Shown: piece by piece, positions 49,584 through 57,956 of the stretch
Layout: each line of letters opens with the position of its first letter
How positions within the stretch are numbered: position 1 is the first letter of the stretch
Assembly (NCBI RefSeq): GCF_900104815.1
Contig: NZ_FNTD01000004.1
Coordinates: 7,439,001 to 7,503,000, forward strand
Reading direction: 5' to 3'
Origin: Streptomyces misionensis
GTDB taxonomy: Bacteria > Actinomycetota > Actinomycetes > Streptomycetales > Streptomycetaceae
DNA length: 64,000 nucleotides
The notes under the pieces: generated by a model
The model's database searches: none
The model's input: only the letters and a program-made list of their open reading frames with translations
Told to the model about the DNA's origin: nothing
Position numbers and translations under genes: made by a program

Positions 49584-49816
49584 AGCAGGCGCAGCCCCGA
49601 GCAGTCGAAGAAGTCCACGGGCCGCAGATCGATCACGACCCGTGCGCCGGGTCGGGCGGTGACGCGGTCCAGGACCGGGAGGATCTCCGCCGCCGCGCTG
49701 ATGTCGATCTCGCCCCGGAACTCCAGGACGGTGTGCGCACGATAGGCGTACACACGCAGATGCCGGGTGAGGGACACGGGTTCCCGTCGCACCTCGGCAT
49801 CACCTCCCACCCGCAC
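49412..49816 (-). CDS. STAS-domain anti-sigma factor antagonist
   Basis: A 134-residue single STAS domain protein. RVYAYRAHTVLEFRGEIDISAAAEILPVLDRV begins it; VVIDLRPVDFFDCSGLRLLYRARAHV holds the conserved Asp-Cys-Ser-Gly switch, where the Ser is the phosphorylation site in SpoIIAA/RsbV/BldG-type antagonists. Such proteins bind an anti-sigma kinase and free a sigma factor, but no kinase lies adjacent. The coding region overlaps the extended 3' end of the PRPP synthetase gene by 172 bp, antisense, an arrangement that may couple their expression. Confidence 0.88.
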   Translation of the reverse strand: MRVGGDAEVRREPVSLTRHLRVYAYRAHTVLEFRGEIDISAAAEILPVLDRVTARPGARVVIDLRPVDFFDCSGLRLLYRARAHVQAGDGRLHLVCTHPLTLRVLRVTGLSRLLPPHATPDAALEQAGAASGSW

Positions 49817-49878
49817 CCGGACGTCGGTTATCGACCGTCAAGTTACCCTCGATGGAAGGAATTTGAGCATGTTCGATT

Positions 49879-49888
49879 GACATATGTC
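49879..49888. promoter_or_regulatory. Palindrome in the STAS upstream region
   Basis: GACATATGTC is a perfect 10-bp palindrome in an unusually A+T-rich 103-bp gap between the STAS start and the oxidoreductase stop. Reading towards the STAS gene, TTGACG (complement of about 49837-49842) could act as a -35 box. It may be an operator; evidence is only symmetry and position. Confidence 0.3.
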
Positions 49889-49919
49889 TTGCGGTTTGAG
49901 GCGTGTCTCGCCGGGGCGC

Positions 49920-50870
49920 TCAGTCGACCAGCAGGACCAGCTTCCCCGTGGTGCGCCCCGTCTCTCCCTGTTCGTGCGCCTTCGCGGCATCCGCCAGCGG
50001 GTACGTCCCCGCGATCGTGGCCCGCAGTGTCCCGGACTCCACCAGTTCCGCGACCGACCGCATTCCGGCCCGGTCGGCGTCCACCAGCATCCGCACCGCC
50101 CGTACGCCGAGCCGCTCGGCCTCGTCGAACAGTTCCTGGGAGCCCACCGGCAGGATGGAGACCAGGATCCCGCCCGGCCGCAGCATCCGCAGCGAGCGCG
50201 GGGACGTCTCGCCGCCGAGGGTGTCCAGGACCACGTCCACGTCCCGCACCGTCTCCGTGACATCGGTGGACCGGTAGTCGACGGGCTCGTCCACGCCGAT
50301 CTCCCGCAGGAAGCCGTGCTTGCCCGCACTCGCCGTGCCGATCACGTACGCGCCGCGCGCCTTGGCGATCTGCACGGCCACGTGCCCGACCCCGCCGGCC
50401 GCCGCATGGATCAGCACCCGCTGCCCCGGCCGCACGTCGGCCTGCTCCGTCAGCGCCTGCCAGGCGGTCAGCGAGACCAGCGGCAGCGCGCCCGCCTGGG
50501 TGTGGTCGATCGAGGCCGGCTTGTGCCACAGGGCACGGACCGGGGCGATCACGTACTCGGCGTGCGAGCCGTGCCCGAAGGGGTAGGGCAGCATGCCGAA
50601 CACCTCGTCGCCGGGCCGGAAGGCCGCCACGCCGACCCCCGTCGCGGCGACCTCCCCGGACACGTCCCAGCCGAGCACGAACGGCGGCTCGCCCAGGAAC
50701 CCACCGGTGGCCCGGTGTTTCCAGTCGGTCGGGTTCACCCCGGCGGCCCGCACCCGGACCAGTACCTCGTTCGGCCGCGGCTCGGGCCGCTCCAGCCGTA
50801 CTTCCTTCAGCACCTCGGGACCGCCGAGGACGTCCTGGCCGATGGCTCGCATGGTGTTCACGTCGCTCAT
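49920..50870 (-). CDS. NADP-dependent quinone-oxidoreductase-like MDR protein
   Basis: A 316-residue medium-chain dehydrogenase of the zinc-free quinone reductase type. EVLVRVRAAGVNPTDWKHRATGGF is the N-terminal GroES-like domain, HGSHAEYVIAPVRAL follows, and QRVLIHAAAGGVGHVAVQIAKARGAYVIGTAS has the AxxGGVG nucleotide loop of this subfamily. No zinc ligands are present. The C-terminus ends in GRTTGKLVLLVD. The reaction is probably reduction of quinones or enones with NADPH; the natural substrate is unknown. ATG 50870 has GGGGGA three to eight bases upstream. Confidence 0.92.
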   Translation of the reverse strand: MSDVNTMRAIGQDVLGGPEVLKEVRLERPEPRPNEVLVRVRAAGVNPTDWKHRATGGFLGEPPFVLGWDVSGEVAATGVGVAAFRPGDEVFGMLPYPFGHGSHAEYVIAPVRALWHKPASIDHTQAGALPLVSLTAWQALTEQADVRPGQRVLIHAAAGGVGHVAVQIAKARGAYVIGTASAGKHGFLREIGVDEPVDYRSTDVTETVRDVDVVLDTLGGETSPRSLRMLRPGGILVSILPVGSQELFDEAERLGVRAVRMLVDADRAGMRSVAELVESGTLRATIAGTYPLADAAKAHEQGETGRTTGKLVLLVD

Positions 50871-51002
50871 GGTCCCCCAGCCTGCCCCGCCCCGCGCGTC
50901 CGCGAACCGGCACCATGATCCGAGTTCCGGCCCGCCCCCCAACCTTCCGGGCAGCTCGGGTGTCCAAGAGCCGTACGGATCCGGGAGCGGAAGGGGCGGC
51001 GC

Positions 51003-51863
51003 ATGCGCAGAGGGCTGGTCACGGTGGTACTGGCGGGCCTGACGGCCGTGGTGGCGACCGGCTGCGGCCACGGCGGCGGCCCCAGGGCGGACCTGGTGGT
51101 GCGCGGCACCCCGCCCGCCACGCCGTACCGGGGGCCCCTCCACGTCCCGGTCGAGAACGCCGACGACAGCAGTCCCGAGGCGCTGCTGGCGGCCTCCGGA
51201 GCGGCCGGGCGGGCGCTGGAGTGCGACGGCCGGATCTTCGACGGCACCGGGCCCGACGGCTGGAGCGAGGCCGACGGCGGCGCCACCCCCGAGCAGGGCC
51301 TCGCGCTCTACCTCGACATGGTCCAGCCGGAACTGCCCGACCACGGATACCGCGTGGAGCGCCGTGAGGCCGACCGGGTGCTGTTCTCCCTGGACGTCGA
51401 CGGCCGTACCAAGGCGGCCGTCGTGGTGGCCAAGGACCAGCCGAACCGGCCCGGCTGGGGCCCCGAGACCAGTGCCTCCTGCGACCCGGCCGAACTCCCG
51501 GCGAGCTTCACGGCCACCACCGGCCGGGAGATCTGGACCGGCCGCGACGGCAGGCGGGTGCCGGTGACCACGCTGGAGAGCTCGTCGGGACCGGAGCACT
51601 GCGGCTGGGAATCCGCCCACTTCCTGGACATGGGCGGGCGGAACTACGCCCGCGACCCCAAGGGCGTCCTCGCCGGCGCGGGCCTGCTCACCGCGCCGTA
51701 CCGGGGCCGGGTGGACCACCTGCCCGCCGACGCGTACGACACCGGGTACCGCTACCACGACTGGCGGCTGTGGCTCACCCCCGACCGCGCCACCGCCTAC
51801 GTCCGCACCGCGCACGGCGTGGAGGCCTGGCCGCTGCTGAAGCCGAAGGCCGGCTGCGACTGA
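51003..51863 (+). CDS. Hypothetical lipoprotein
   Basis: A 286-residue exported protein beginning MRRGLVTVVLAGLTAVVATGC, with a lipobox VATGC and Cys21 as lipidation site. The mature part has no repeat or recognised domain; it contains four Cys (ECDGRIFDG, SCDPAE, HCGWESAH, GCD at the end), so two disulfide bonds are possible. It resembles other Streptomyces lipoproteins of unknown function in having an Ala/Gly-rich lead, then YRYHDWRLWLTPDRATAYVRT near the C-terminus. The ATG follows GGAAGGGG. It is not in a clear operon. Confidence 0.82.
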   Translation: MRRGLVTVVLAGLTAVVATGCGHGGGPRADLVVRGTPPATPYRGPLHVPVENADDSSPEALLAASGAAGRALECDGRIFDGTGPDGWSEADGGATPEQGLALYLDMVQPELPDHGYRVERREADRVLFSLDVDGRTKAAVVVAKDQPNRPGWGPETSASCDPAELPASFTATTGREIWTGRDGRRVPVTTLESSSGPEHCGWESAHFLDMGGRNYARDPKGVLAGAGLLTAPYRGRVDHLPADAYDTGYRYHDWRLWLTPDRATAYVRTAHGVEAWPLLKPKAGCD

Positions 51864-51962
51864 CGTCCGGCGGCGACGCACCGGCGCTTCCCCATCCGTG
51901 CGCCGACGTGTCCCCGGCGGCCACACTGGACCGCACTCGTCACTTCCTGGAGGCCGAACGCG

Positions 51963-52427
51963 ATGACCCCGCCGCCCGCCCGCACCGCCGAGCAGCGCAA
52001 GAAGGACACCCTGCACCGGCTGGACCACGACGTCGACGCCTGGGTGGCCACGGCCGGCCCCGACGGCGGCGCGCCCTACCTGGTGCCGCTGTCGTTCGTC
52101 TGGGACGGCGCGGTGCTGCTGTTCGCCACCCCCGCCGACAGCCCCACCGGCCGCAACCTGGTGGCCACCGGCCGGGCCCGGCTCGGCATCGGCCCGACCC
52201 GGGACGTCGTGCTCGTGGAGGGCAGCGCCCGGGCGGTCACGCCCGAGGACCTGCCCGAGGAGGACGCCGAGGTCTTCGCGGGCAAGACCGGCTTCGACCC
52301 CCGCCGCCTCACCACCCGCTACCTGTACTTCCGCGTCGTCCCCGACCGCATCCAGGCCTGGCGGGAAGCGAACGAACTGCCCGGCCGCGACCTGATGCGC
52401 GACGGCGACTGGCTCCTCACCGGCTGA
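51963..52427 (+). CDS. Pyridoxamine 5'-phosphate oxidase family protein (probable F420/flavin split-barrel)
   Basis: A 154-residue split-barrel flavoprotein. LDHDVDAWVATAGPDGGAPYLVPLSFVWDGAVLLFATPADSPTGRNLVATGRARLGIGPTRDVVLVEGSARAV is the conserved core, giving the phosphate-binding strand and the usual x-LxPTRD turn. The family includes F420-dependent reductases (FDOR-B) common in actinobacteria as well as FMN enzymes. The cofactor and substrate cannot be told by eye. The ATG is 100 bp after the lipoprotein gene; the ribosome-binding site is a modest GGAGG at about 51946-51950. Confidence 0.87.
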   Translation: MTPPPARTAEQRKKDTLHRLDHDVDAWVATAGPDGGAPYLVPLSFVWDGAVLLFATPADSPTGRNLVATGRARLGIGPTRDVVLVEGSARAVTPEDLPEEDAEVFAGKTGFDPRRLTTRYLYFRVVPDRIQAWREANELPGRDLMRDGDWLLTG

Positions 52428-52595
52428 CCCCACCGCGCCGGGCGGGAACTCCGGCCGGGCCCGCGTGGTTGAGCGGGAACCGGTCAGGAGTCTCGGCCGG
52501 ACCGGCCGCCGGTTGCGCCGGAGCCGGTCGGCGTGAAGGCCCGGCAGGTGAGCCGAGGGAGCCGGGAGCGGTCGCGGCCGCCCCCGGCCGCCGGC

Positions 52596-52901
52596 TCAGT
52601 GTTGGTCGTCCTTGTCGTCGGCCACCGGCCACACTCCCGTCGACCGCGCGATGGCCTTCGCACCGGTGCGGTCCACGGCGGTGCGGACGACCGCGAAGAT
52701 CGCACCCTGCACCGCCGCGGCCAGCAGGATCTCGCCCCAGCCGCGTTCCTGGTCCAGGGCGGTGGGCGCGTCGTCCTCGTGGCGTATCGCCTTCCACGCC
52801 TGTTTGAAGGCGAGACCGGCGACCGCGCCGCTCACCCAGCTGAGCGCGAATCCGATCGGCTGGTAGACGAAGGGGAGCTTTTTCTTCTTCGACTTGGACA
52901 T
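52596..52901 (-). CDS. DUF4235 membrane protein
   Basis: A 101-residue protein recognised by FVYQPIGFALSWVSGAVAGLAFKQAWKAI and LLAAAVQGAIFAVVRTAVDRTGA, two hydrophobic helices of the DUF4235 family. The N-terminus MSKSKKKKLP is strongly basic and places the ends in the cytoplasm by the positive-inside rule. Function is unknown; homologues are found widely in actinobacteria, often beside stress or membrane genes. It lies 28 bp after the glutathionyl/mycothiolyl hydroquinone reductase (the stop-to-start distance on the minus strand). Confidence 0.87.
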   Translation of the reverse strand: MSKSKKKKLPFVYQPIGFALSWVSGAVAGLAFKQAWKAIRHEDDAPTALDQERGWGEILLAAAVQGAIFAVVRTAVDRTGAKAIARSTGVWPVADDKDDQH

Positions 52902-52929
52902 AGCCGCCTACTTCCTCGTCAAGGGATCC

Positions 52930-53946
52930 TCATGCGGGCCGGCCCTGGGGAGCCACCCGTTCGCCCGGGGGCACCGGCCCCGGGGGCGTGCCGTCGCCGA
53001 ACGGCCGGCCGCCCAGCTGCTCGCGATGGTGCGGGCTCAGCCAGCCCGCGAGGTCCGGGCCGAGCGGCACGATGCCGGTCGGGTTGATGCCCGAGTGCAC
53101 CTGGTAGTAGTGGCGTTTGATGTGGTCGAAGTCGACCGTGTCACCGAAGCCCGGCGTCTGGAACAGGTCCCGGGCGTACGCCCACAGCACCGGATCCTCC
53201 GCCAGCTTCCACCGGTTGCACTTGAAGTGGCCGTGGTACACCGGATCGAACCGGACCAGCGTGGTGAACAACCGGATGTCCGCTTCCGTGAGGGTGTCCC
53301 CGACCAGATACCGCTGTCCGGACAGCCGTTCGGCGAGCAGTTCCAGCCGCCGGAAGACACCCGCGCACGCCTCCTCGTACTCCTTCTGGTGGGTGGCGAA
53401 ACCGGCCCGGTACACCCCGTTGTTGACGTCCTCGTACACCTCGGCCATCACCGCGTCGATCTCGTCGCGCCGCCGTGCCGGATACAGCTCGGGGGCGCCC
53501 TCGCGGTGCAGTGCCGTCCACTCGGTGGCGAGGTCCAGGGTGAGCTGCTGGTAGTCGTTGGTCACCAGCCGCCCGCTGGGCACGTCCACCACGGCCGGCA
53601 CGCTCACCCCGCCCGGGTAGCCGGTCTCCCGGCGGTCGTAGGCCTCGCTCAGGTAGCGGATGCCGAGCACCGGGTCCCGGCCGTCCGGATCCAGGGTGAA
53701 GCGCCAGCTGCGGTCGTCCTGGACCGGGTCGGCCACCCCCATCGACAGCGCGTCCTCCAGACCCAGCAGCCGACGGGAGATCACCGCCCGGCTGGCCCAC
53801 GGGCACGCCCGGGACACCACCAGCCGGTAGCGTCCCGGCGCCACGGGCCAGCCGTCCGAGCCGTCCGCCGTGATCCGGTCCCGGAAGTGGCTGCGCGACC
53901 GGCTGAACGTCTTGTGGCCGTAGGCGCGGTTGCCGTCACCGCCCAT
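52930..53946 (-). CDS. Glutathionyl/mycothiolyl-hydroquinone reductase (Xi-class GST)
   Basis: A 338-residue Xi-class glutathione-transferase-like enzyme. The catalytic Cys is in VVSRACPWASRAVISR, the CPWA motif of glutathionyl-hydroquinone reductases. YLVGDTLTEADIRLFTTLVRFDPVYHGHFKCN and IKRHYYQVHSGINPTGIVPLGP are strongly conserved. It removes a thiol from S-conjugated hydroquinones. Since Streptomyces makes mycothiol rather than glutathione, the physiological conjugate is probably mycothiolyl-hydroquinone. ATG 53946 has GGAGGAG. A CDF transporter is transcribed divergently, 97 bp away. Confidence 0.93.
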   Translation of the reverse strand: MGGDGNRAYGHKTFSRSRSHFRDRITADGSDGWPVAPGRYRLVVSRACPWASRAVISRRLLGLEDALSMGVADPVQDDRSWRFTLDPDGRDPVLGIRYLSEAYDRRETGYPGGVSVPAVVDVPSGRLVTNDYQQLTLDLATEWTALHREGAPELYPARRRDEIDAVMAEVYEDVNNGVYRAGFATHQKEYEEACAGVFRRLELLAERLSGQRYLVGDTLTEADIRLFTTLVRFDPVYHGHFKCNRWKLAEDPVLWAYARDLFQTPGFGDTVDFDHIKRHYYQVHSGINPTGIVPLGPDLAGWLSPHHREQLGGRPFGDGTPPGPVPPGERVAPQGRPA

Positions 53947-54043
53947 GTCTCCTCCTTGCCGCGGGGGTCCCCGAAGCACCGACTTCCCCGTTTCCCGCCG
54001 GGCGCACGGTGTGATCCGCCCGCATCGGGGGCAACCGGCCGAC

Positions 54044-55027
54044 GTGAGCGAACCATCACCGCGAGACCAACAGGGCGCACGCGCCGACCGGCGTACCCGG
54101 ATCACCGTGCTCGTCGCCCTCGCCGCCAATCTGCTGATCGCCGTCGCCAAGGCCGTCGGCGGTGTCCTCTCCGGCTCGCCCGCGCTGCTGTCGGAGGCCG
54201 CGCACTCCGTCGCCGACGGGTTCAACGAGGTGTTCCTGCTGGCCGCCCTGCGCCGCAGCCGCCGCCCCGCCGACAAACGGCACCCGTTCGGCTACGGCAA
54301 GGAGCGCTTCTTCTGGTCCCTGCTCGCCGCCGTCGGGATCTTCGTGATGGGCGGCTGCTTCTCCTTCTTCCAGGGCTTCCAGGCCCTGCGCCAGGGCACC
54401 GAGGAGAAGACCGAGGGCTACGTCGCGGGCCTGATCGTGCTGGGCGTGGCGCTGCTCGCCGAGGGCGCCTCGCTGCTGCGCGCCCTCCACCAGGTGCGCC
54501 GCCGGGGCGGCGGCCGGGCCGCGTTGCGCGACCCGGCGCTGCGCACCGTGGTCGCCGAGGACGGCACGGCCGTGCTCGGCGTGACCCTGGCGATCGCCGG
54601 CATGGCCCTGCACATGGCGACCGGCCAGGTCGTCTGGGAGGCGTCCGCCTCGCTCGCCATCGGTGTGCTGCTGGTGTACGTCGCCTACCGGCTCGGCCGC
54701 GAGGCCCGCGACCAGCTCATCGGTGAGGCCGCCGACCCGGAGCTGAGCGGGCGGATCCACGCGCTGCTGCGGGCGCAGCCGGAGATCGACTGCGTGGCGG
54801 CGCTGTTCACCATGAGGCTGGGCCTCGACTCCACCCTGGTGGCCGCGCGGATCGACCTCGTACCGGGCCTGGACAGCGAGCGGGTCGAGGAGGCCGCCGA
54901 CCGCATCAAGCGTTCCCTGGCCGCGACGTTCCCGGCCGCCGACCAGATCTTCCTCGACATCACCGACCGCCCGGCCGACGGGACACGGCAGAGCCCCGCC
55001 GCGACGGGGGAACGCGGCGGGGCCTGA
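54044..55027 (+). CDS. Cation diffusion facilitator (CDF) transporter
   Basis: A 327-residue membrane protein. TM1 is ITVLVALAANLLIAVAKAVGG, TM2 has SPALLSEAAHSVADGFNEVFLLAAL with the HxxxD metal site, and a second site lies in TM5. The cytosolic C-terminal domain (about 235-310), IHALLRAQPEIDCVAALFTMRLGLDSTLVAARIDLVPGLDSERVEEAADRIKRSL, is the CDF dimerisation fold. The family exports Zn2+, Co2+ or Fe2+; this group is often labelled CzcD-like. GTG 54044 has only a weak site upstream (GGGGGCAACC), so an alternative start is possible. Confidence 0.9.
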   Translation: MSEPSPRDQQGARADRRTRITVLVALAANLLIAVAKAVGGVLSGSPALLSEAAHSVADGFNEVFLLAALRRSRRPADKRHPFGYGKERFFWSLLAAVGIFVMGGCFSFFQGFQALRQGTEEKTEGYVAGLIVLGVALLAEGASLLRALHQVRRRGGGRAALRDPALRTVVAEDGTAVLGVTLAIAGMALHMATGQVVWEASASLAIGVLLVYVAYRLGREARDQLIGEAADPELSGRIHALLRAQPEIDCVAALFTMRLGLDSTLVAARIDLVPGLDSERVEEAADRIKRSLAATFPAADQIFLDITDRPADGTRQSPAATGERGGA

Positions 55028-55108
55028 TCGCACGACTGCCCGCCCGGAAGCGGCTTCACACCTGCCGGGCGGAGATTTCTCCGGAACGGGCCGCGGCCCG
55101 GCCCCCGG

Positions 55109-55558
55109 TCAGCTGTCCCCGGTCCGCTCCAGCACGAACACCGGGATCTCCCGGTCCGTCTTGCGCTGGTAGTCGGCATACGGCGGGAACGCGGCCACCG
55201 CCCGCTCCCACCACTGGGCCTTCTCGGTGCCGGTGACCTCGCGCGCCACCATGTCCTGCCGCACCGGGCCGTCCTGCAGCTCGACCCGCGGATCGGCCTT
55301 GATGTTGAAGTACCACACCGGGTGCTTCGGGGCGCCGCCCTGCGAGGCGACCACCGCGTACGCACCCTCGTGCTCCACCCGCATCAGCGGCGTCTTGCGG
55401 ATCTTCCCGCTCTTCGCGCCCCGGGTGGTCAGCACGATCACCGGCAGCCCGGTGTCGCGCAGCGTGGTGCCCTCCGTCCCGCCCGAACTCTCGTACAACT
55501 CGACCTGCTCGCGCACCCACTGCTCGGGGCTCGGCTCGTACTCACCCTCGAGAGGCAT
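55109..55558 (-). CDS. Deazaflavin (F420)-dependent nitroreductase-family protein
   Basis: A 149-residue Ddn-like split-barrel protein. [61 protein letters not shown] contains the signature TTRGxKSGxxRxTPLM and PxWYxNLxAxP of the F420-dependent nitroreductase/quinone reductase family. The best-known member, Mycobacterium tuberculosis Ddn, reduces quinones and activates pretomanid. The ATG at 55558 has GGGGA eight bases upstream. It is a single gene facing the CDF gene, about 80 bp from its stop. Confidence 0.92.
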   Translation of the reverse strand: MPLEGEYEPSPEQWVREQVELYESSGGTEGTTLRDTGLPVIVLTTRGAKSGKIRKTPLMRVEHEGAYAVVASQGGAPKHPVWYFNIKADPRVELQDGPVRQDMVAREVTGTEKAQWWERAVAAFPPYADYQRKTDREIPVFVLERTGDS

Positions 55559-55779
55559 CGGATCAGTCCCCTTCGTCGTTCCAACGGATGGTCCGTCACC
55601 CGGCTGCAACACCGGATGCCCGGTGAATCATCCGTACCGTGCTTCCCCGTCGCCGACGCCCTCACGCCGGCCGGGATGACAACTCGAACAAGATCACTAC
55701 CCGCCGGGTGATCGCGTCACCCGGCCGGTCCCGGCACAGTGGTGTGGCCGTGACCCGCCCTTTCCCCGGAGCACCCGCC

Positions 55780-56238
55780 TTGCCGACCGGCCACCCCCGT
55801 GCCACCCGCACCACCGTCCAGGAACTGCTCGCCAGGATCGACGAGGGCGAGCCGGACCGGATCGCCGAGCTGTACGCCGACGACTGCGACTGGCGGCTGG
55901 ACTGGCCCGAGGAGGAGCACGGCCGCCCGGACACCCCGTGGATCCGGCACCGGGCCACCCGCGCCGACGCGGCCGCGCACTACCGGGAACTGGCCGCCCA
56001 CCACATCCCCGAGAAGGCGGCCACCACGGTCGAGCGGATCCTGGTCGACGGCGAGGACGCGGTCGTGCTCGGCGTCCTCCGGCAGACCGCAGCACCGACC
56101 GGCCGCTCCTACGCCGCCCGGTTCGCCCTCCATCTGACGGTCCGCGACGGCCTCGTCGTACGCCACCACGTCTACGAGGACAGCCTCACCGTCGCCCGTG
56201 CCTTCGCCAGGCCCGCCGGAGGCGTCCGACGGCCCTGA
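55780..56238 (+). CDS. SnoaL-like / NTF2-family protein
   Basis: A 152-residue protein of the nuclear-transport-factor-2 cone fold: TVQELLARIDEGEPDRIAELYADDCDWRLDWPEEEH, then HRATRADAAAHYRELAAHHIPEK and LVDGEDAVVLGVLRQTAAPTGRSYAARFALHLTVRDGLVVRHHVYEDSLTVARAF. SnoaL-like proteins include polyketide cyclases, ketosteroid isomerases and binding proteins; the Asp/His pattern does not settle which. TTG 55780 is chosen since GGAG lies eight bases before it; GTG 55750 would add ten residues. It sits before a P450 gene on the same strand, 177 bp away. Confidence 0.82.
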   Translation: MPTGHPRATRTTVQELLARIDEGEPDRIAELYADDCDWRLDWPEEEHGRPDTPWIRHRATRADAAAHYRELAAHHIPEKAATTVERILVDGEDAVVLGVLRQTAAPTGRSYAARFALHLTVRDGLVVRHHVYEDSLTVARAFARPAGGVRRP

Positions 56239-56415
56239 ACCGCCCCGCCACCGCGCGGACCGGGGCCGAATGGCCGGATCCGGTTCCTCGTACCTTCGCG
56301 GATCGGACAGATCGGGGAGAACATTGAAGTGGCCGAACTTGCCGTCGATTCATAGGTGCCTGAGGCATCTAATGAAGATCGGTACGAGGCACTTCTTCGT
56401 CTGCGAGGTCTTTCC

Positions 56416-57645
56416 ATGACGGAACTGACGGACATCACCGGCCCGGCTACCCCGGCCGACCCCGTCGCCTTCCCCCAGGACCGCACCTGTCCCTACCACC
56501 CGCCCACCGGCTACGCCCCGCTGCGCGAGCAGCGTCCCCTGTCCCGCGTCACCCTGTACGACGGGCGCGAGGTCTGGCTGGTCACCGGGCACACCGCCGC
56601 CCGCGCGCTGCTCGCCGACCCCCGGCTGTCCAGCGACCGCCGGCGCCCCGAGTTCCCGGTGCCCACCAAGCGCTTCGAGGGCGTCCGCGACCGCCGGGTG
56701 GCCCTGCTCGGCCAGGACGACCCCGAGCACCAGCGGCAGCGGCGGATGATGATCCCGTCGTTCACCGTCAAACGCGCGAGCGGGCTGCGGCCCGCCATCC
56801 AGCGGATCGTGGACGGCCTGCTGGACACGATGATCGAGAAGGGGCCGCCCGCCGAGCTGGTCTCCTCGTTCGCGCTGCCCGTACCGTCGATGGTCATCTG
56901 CGACCTGCTCGGCGTGCCCTACGCCGACCACGAGTTCTTCGAGGAGCAGTCCCGGCGGCTGCTGCGCGGTCCGACGGCCGAGGACACCCGGGCCGCCCGC
57001 GCCCGCCTGGAGGAGTACATCGGCGGTCTGATCGACGTCAAGCAGCGGGAGTCCGAACCGGGCGACGGTGTCCTCGACGAACTGGTCCACCAGCAGCTGG
57101 CCCAGGGCACGCTGGAGCGATCCGAGGTCGTGCTGCTCGCCGTGATCCTGCTGGTCGCGGGCCACGAGACCACCGCCAACATGATCTCCCTCGGCACCTA
57201 CACCCTGCTGGAGAACCCCGCCCGGCTGGCCGAACTGCGGGCCGACCCGACGCTGCTGCCCGCCGCGGTCGAGGAACTGATGCGGATGCTGTCCATCGCC
57301 GACGGGCTGGCGCGGGTGGCGCTGGAGGACATCGAGATCGACGGCACCACCATCCGGGCCGGCGACGGCGTCTTCTTCTCCACCTCGGTGATCAACCGCG
57401 ACCCCGACCAGTACGAGGACCCGGACGTCCTCGACTTCCACCGCCCCGCCCGCCACCACGTGGCGTTCGGCTTCGGCATCCACCAGTGCCTGGGCCAGAA
57501 CCTGGCCCGCGCGGAGCTGGAGATCGCCCTCGGCACCCTGCTCACCCGGCTGCCCGGCCTGCGGCTGGCCGCACCCGCCGACACCATCCCGTTCAAACCC
57601 GGCGACACCATCCAGGGGATGCTGGAACTCCCCGTGACCTGGTAA
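56416..57645 (+). CDS. Cytochrome P450, CYP105-like
   Basis: A 409-residue soluble bacterial P450. LLVAGHETTANMISLGT is the I helix, EELMRML the K-helix ExxR, and FGFGIHQCLGQNLARAELEIAL the heme loop with the axial Cys; RLSSDRRRPEFPVPTKRFE and LGQDDPEHQRQRRMMIPSFTVKR are typical of the CYP105 lineage, which is broad in substrate and often detoxifies xenobiotics or modifies antibiotics. It has a separate ferredoxin gene just 12 bp downstream, as usual for CYP105 operons. ATG 56416 has GAGG nine bases upstream; GTG 56356 is a weaker alternative. Confidence 0.94.
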   Translation: MTELTDITGPATPADPVAFPQDRTCPYHPPTGYAPLREQRPLSRVTLYDGREVWLVTGHTAARALLADPRLSSDRRRPEFPVPTKRFEGVRDRRVALLGQDDPEHQRQRRMMIPSFTVKRASGLRPAIQRIVDGLLDTMIEKGPPAELVSSFALPVPSMVICDLLGVPYADHEFFEEQSRRLLRGPTAEDTRAARARLEEYIGGLIDVKQRESEPGDGVLDELVHQQLAQGTLERSEVVLLAVILLVAGHETTANMISLGTYTLLENPARLAELRADPTLLPAAVEELMRMLSIADGLARVALEDIEIDGTTIRAGDGVFFSTSVINRDPDQYEDPDVLDFHRPARHHVAFGFGIHQCLGQNLARAELEIALGTLLTRLPGLRLAAPADTIPFKPGDTIQGMLELPVTW

Positions 57646-57657
57646 GAGGCTCAGCTC

Positions 57658-57876
57658 ATGCACATCGAGATCGACAAGGACGCCTGCATCGGCGCGGGGC
57701 AGTGCGCGCTGACCGCGCCGGGCGTGTTCACCCAGGACGACGACGGCTTCAGCATGCTGGTCCCCGGCCACGAGGACGGGGCGGGCGATCCCATGGTCCG
57801 CGAGGCCGCCCGTGCGTGCCCGGTGGGCGCGATCACCATCACGGACTCCGAACCGGCACCGACACAGGCGGACTGA
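57658..57876 (+). CDS. [3Fe-4S]-type ferredoxin, P450 redox partner
   Basis: A 72-residue acidic ferredoxin. The cluster ligands are Cys10 and Cys16 in CIGAGQC and Cys54 in ARACPVGAI. The residue at the usual second-Cys position is Ala13, so a [3Fe-4S] cluster is expected, as in the SuaB/SubB-type ferredoxins that serve CYP105 enzymes. It carries electrons from a ferredoxin reductase (not found in this window) to the P450 encoded 12 bp upstream. The overall charge is strongly negative. Confidence 0.95.
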   Translation: MHIEIDKDACIGAGQCALTAPGVFTQDDDGFSMLVPGHEDGAGDPMVREAARACPVGAITITDSEPAPTQAD

Positions 57877-57956
57877 CCGGCCGGGCGCCCCCGCCACCCC
57901 GGACGACGGGGGCGGGAGCGCCCGCGCGGACGGTCGTCGCTCGATACGCTTCCCGG

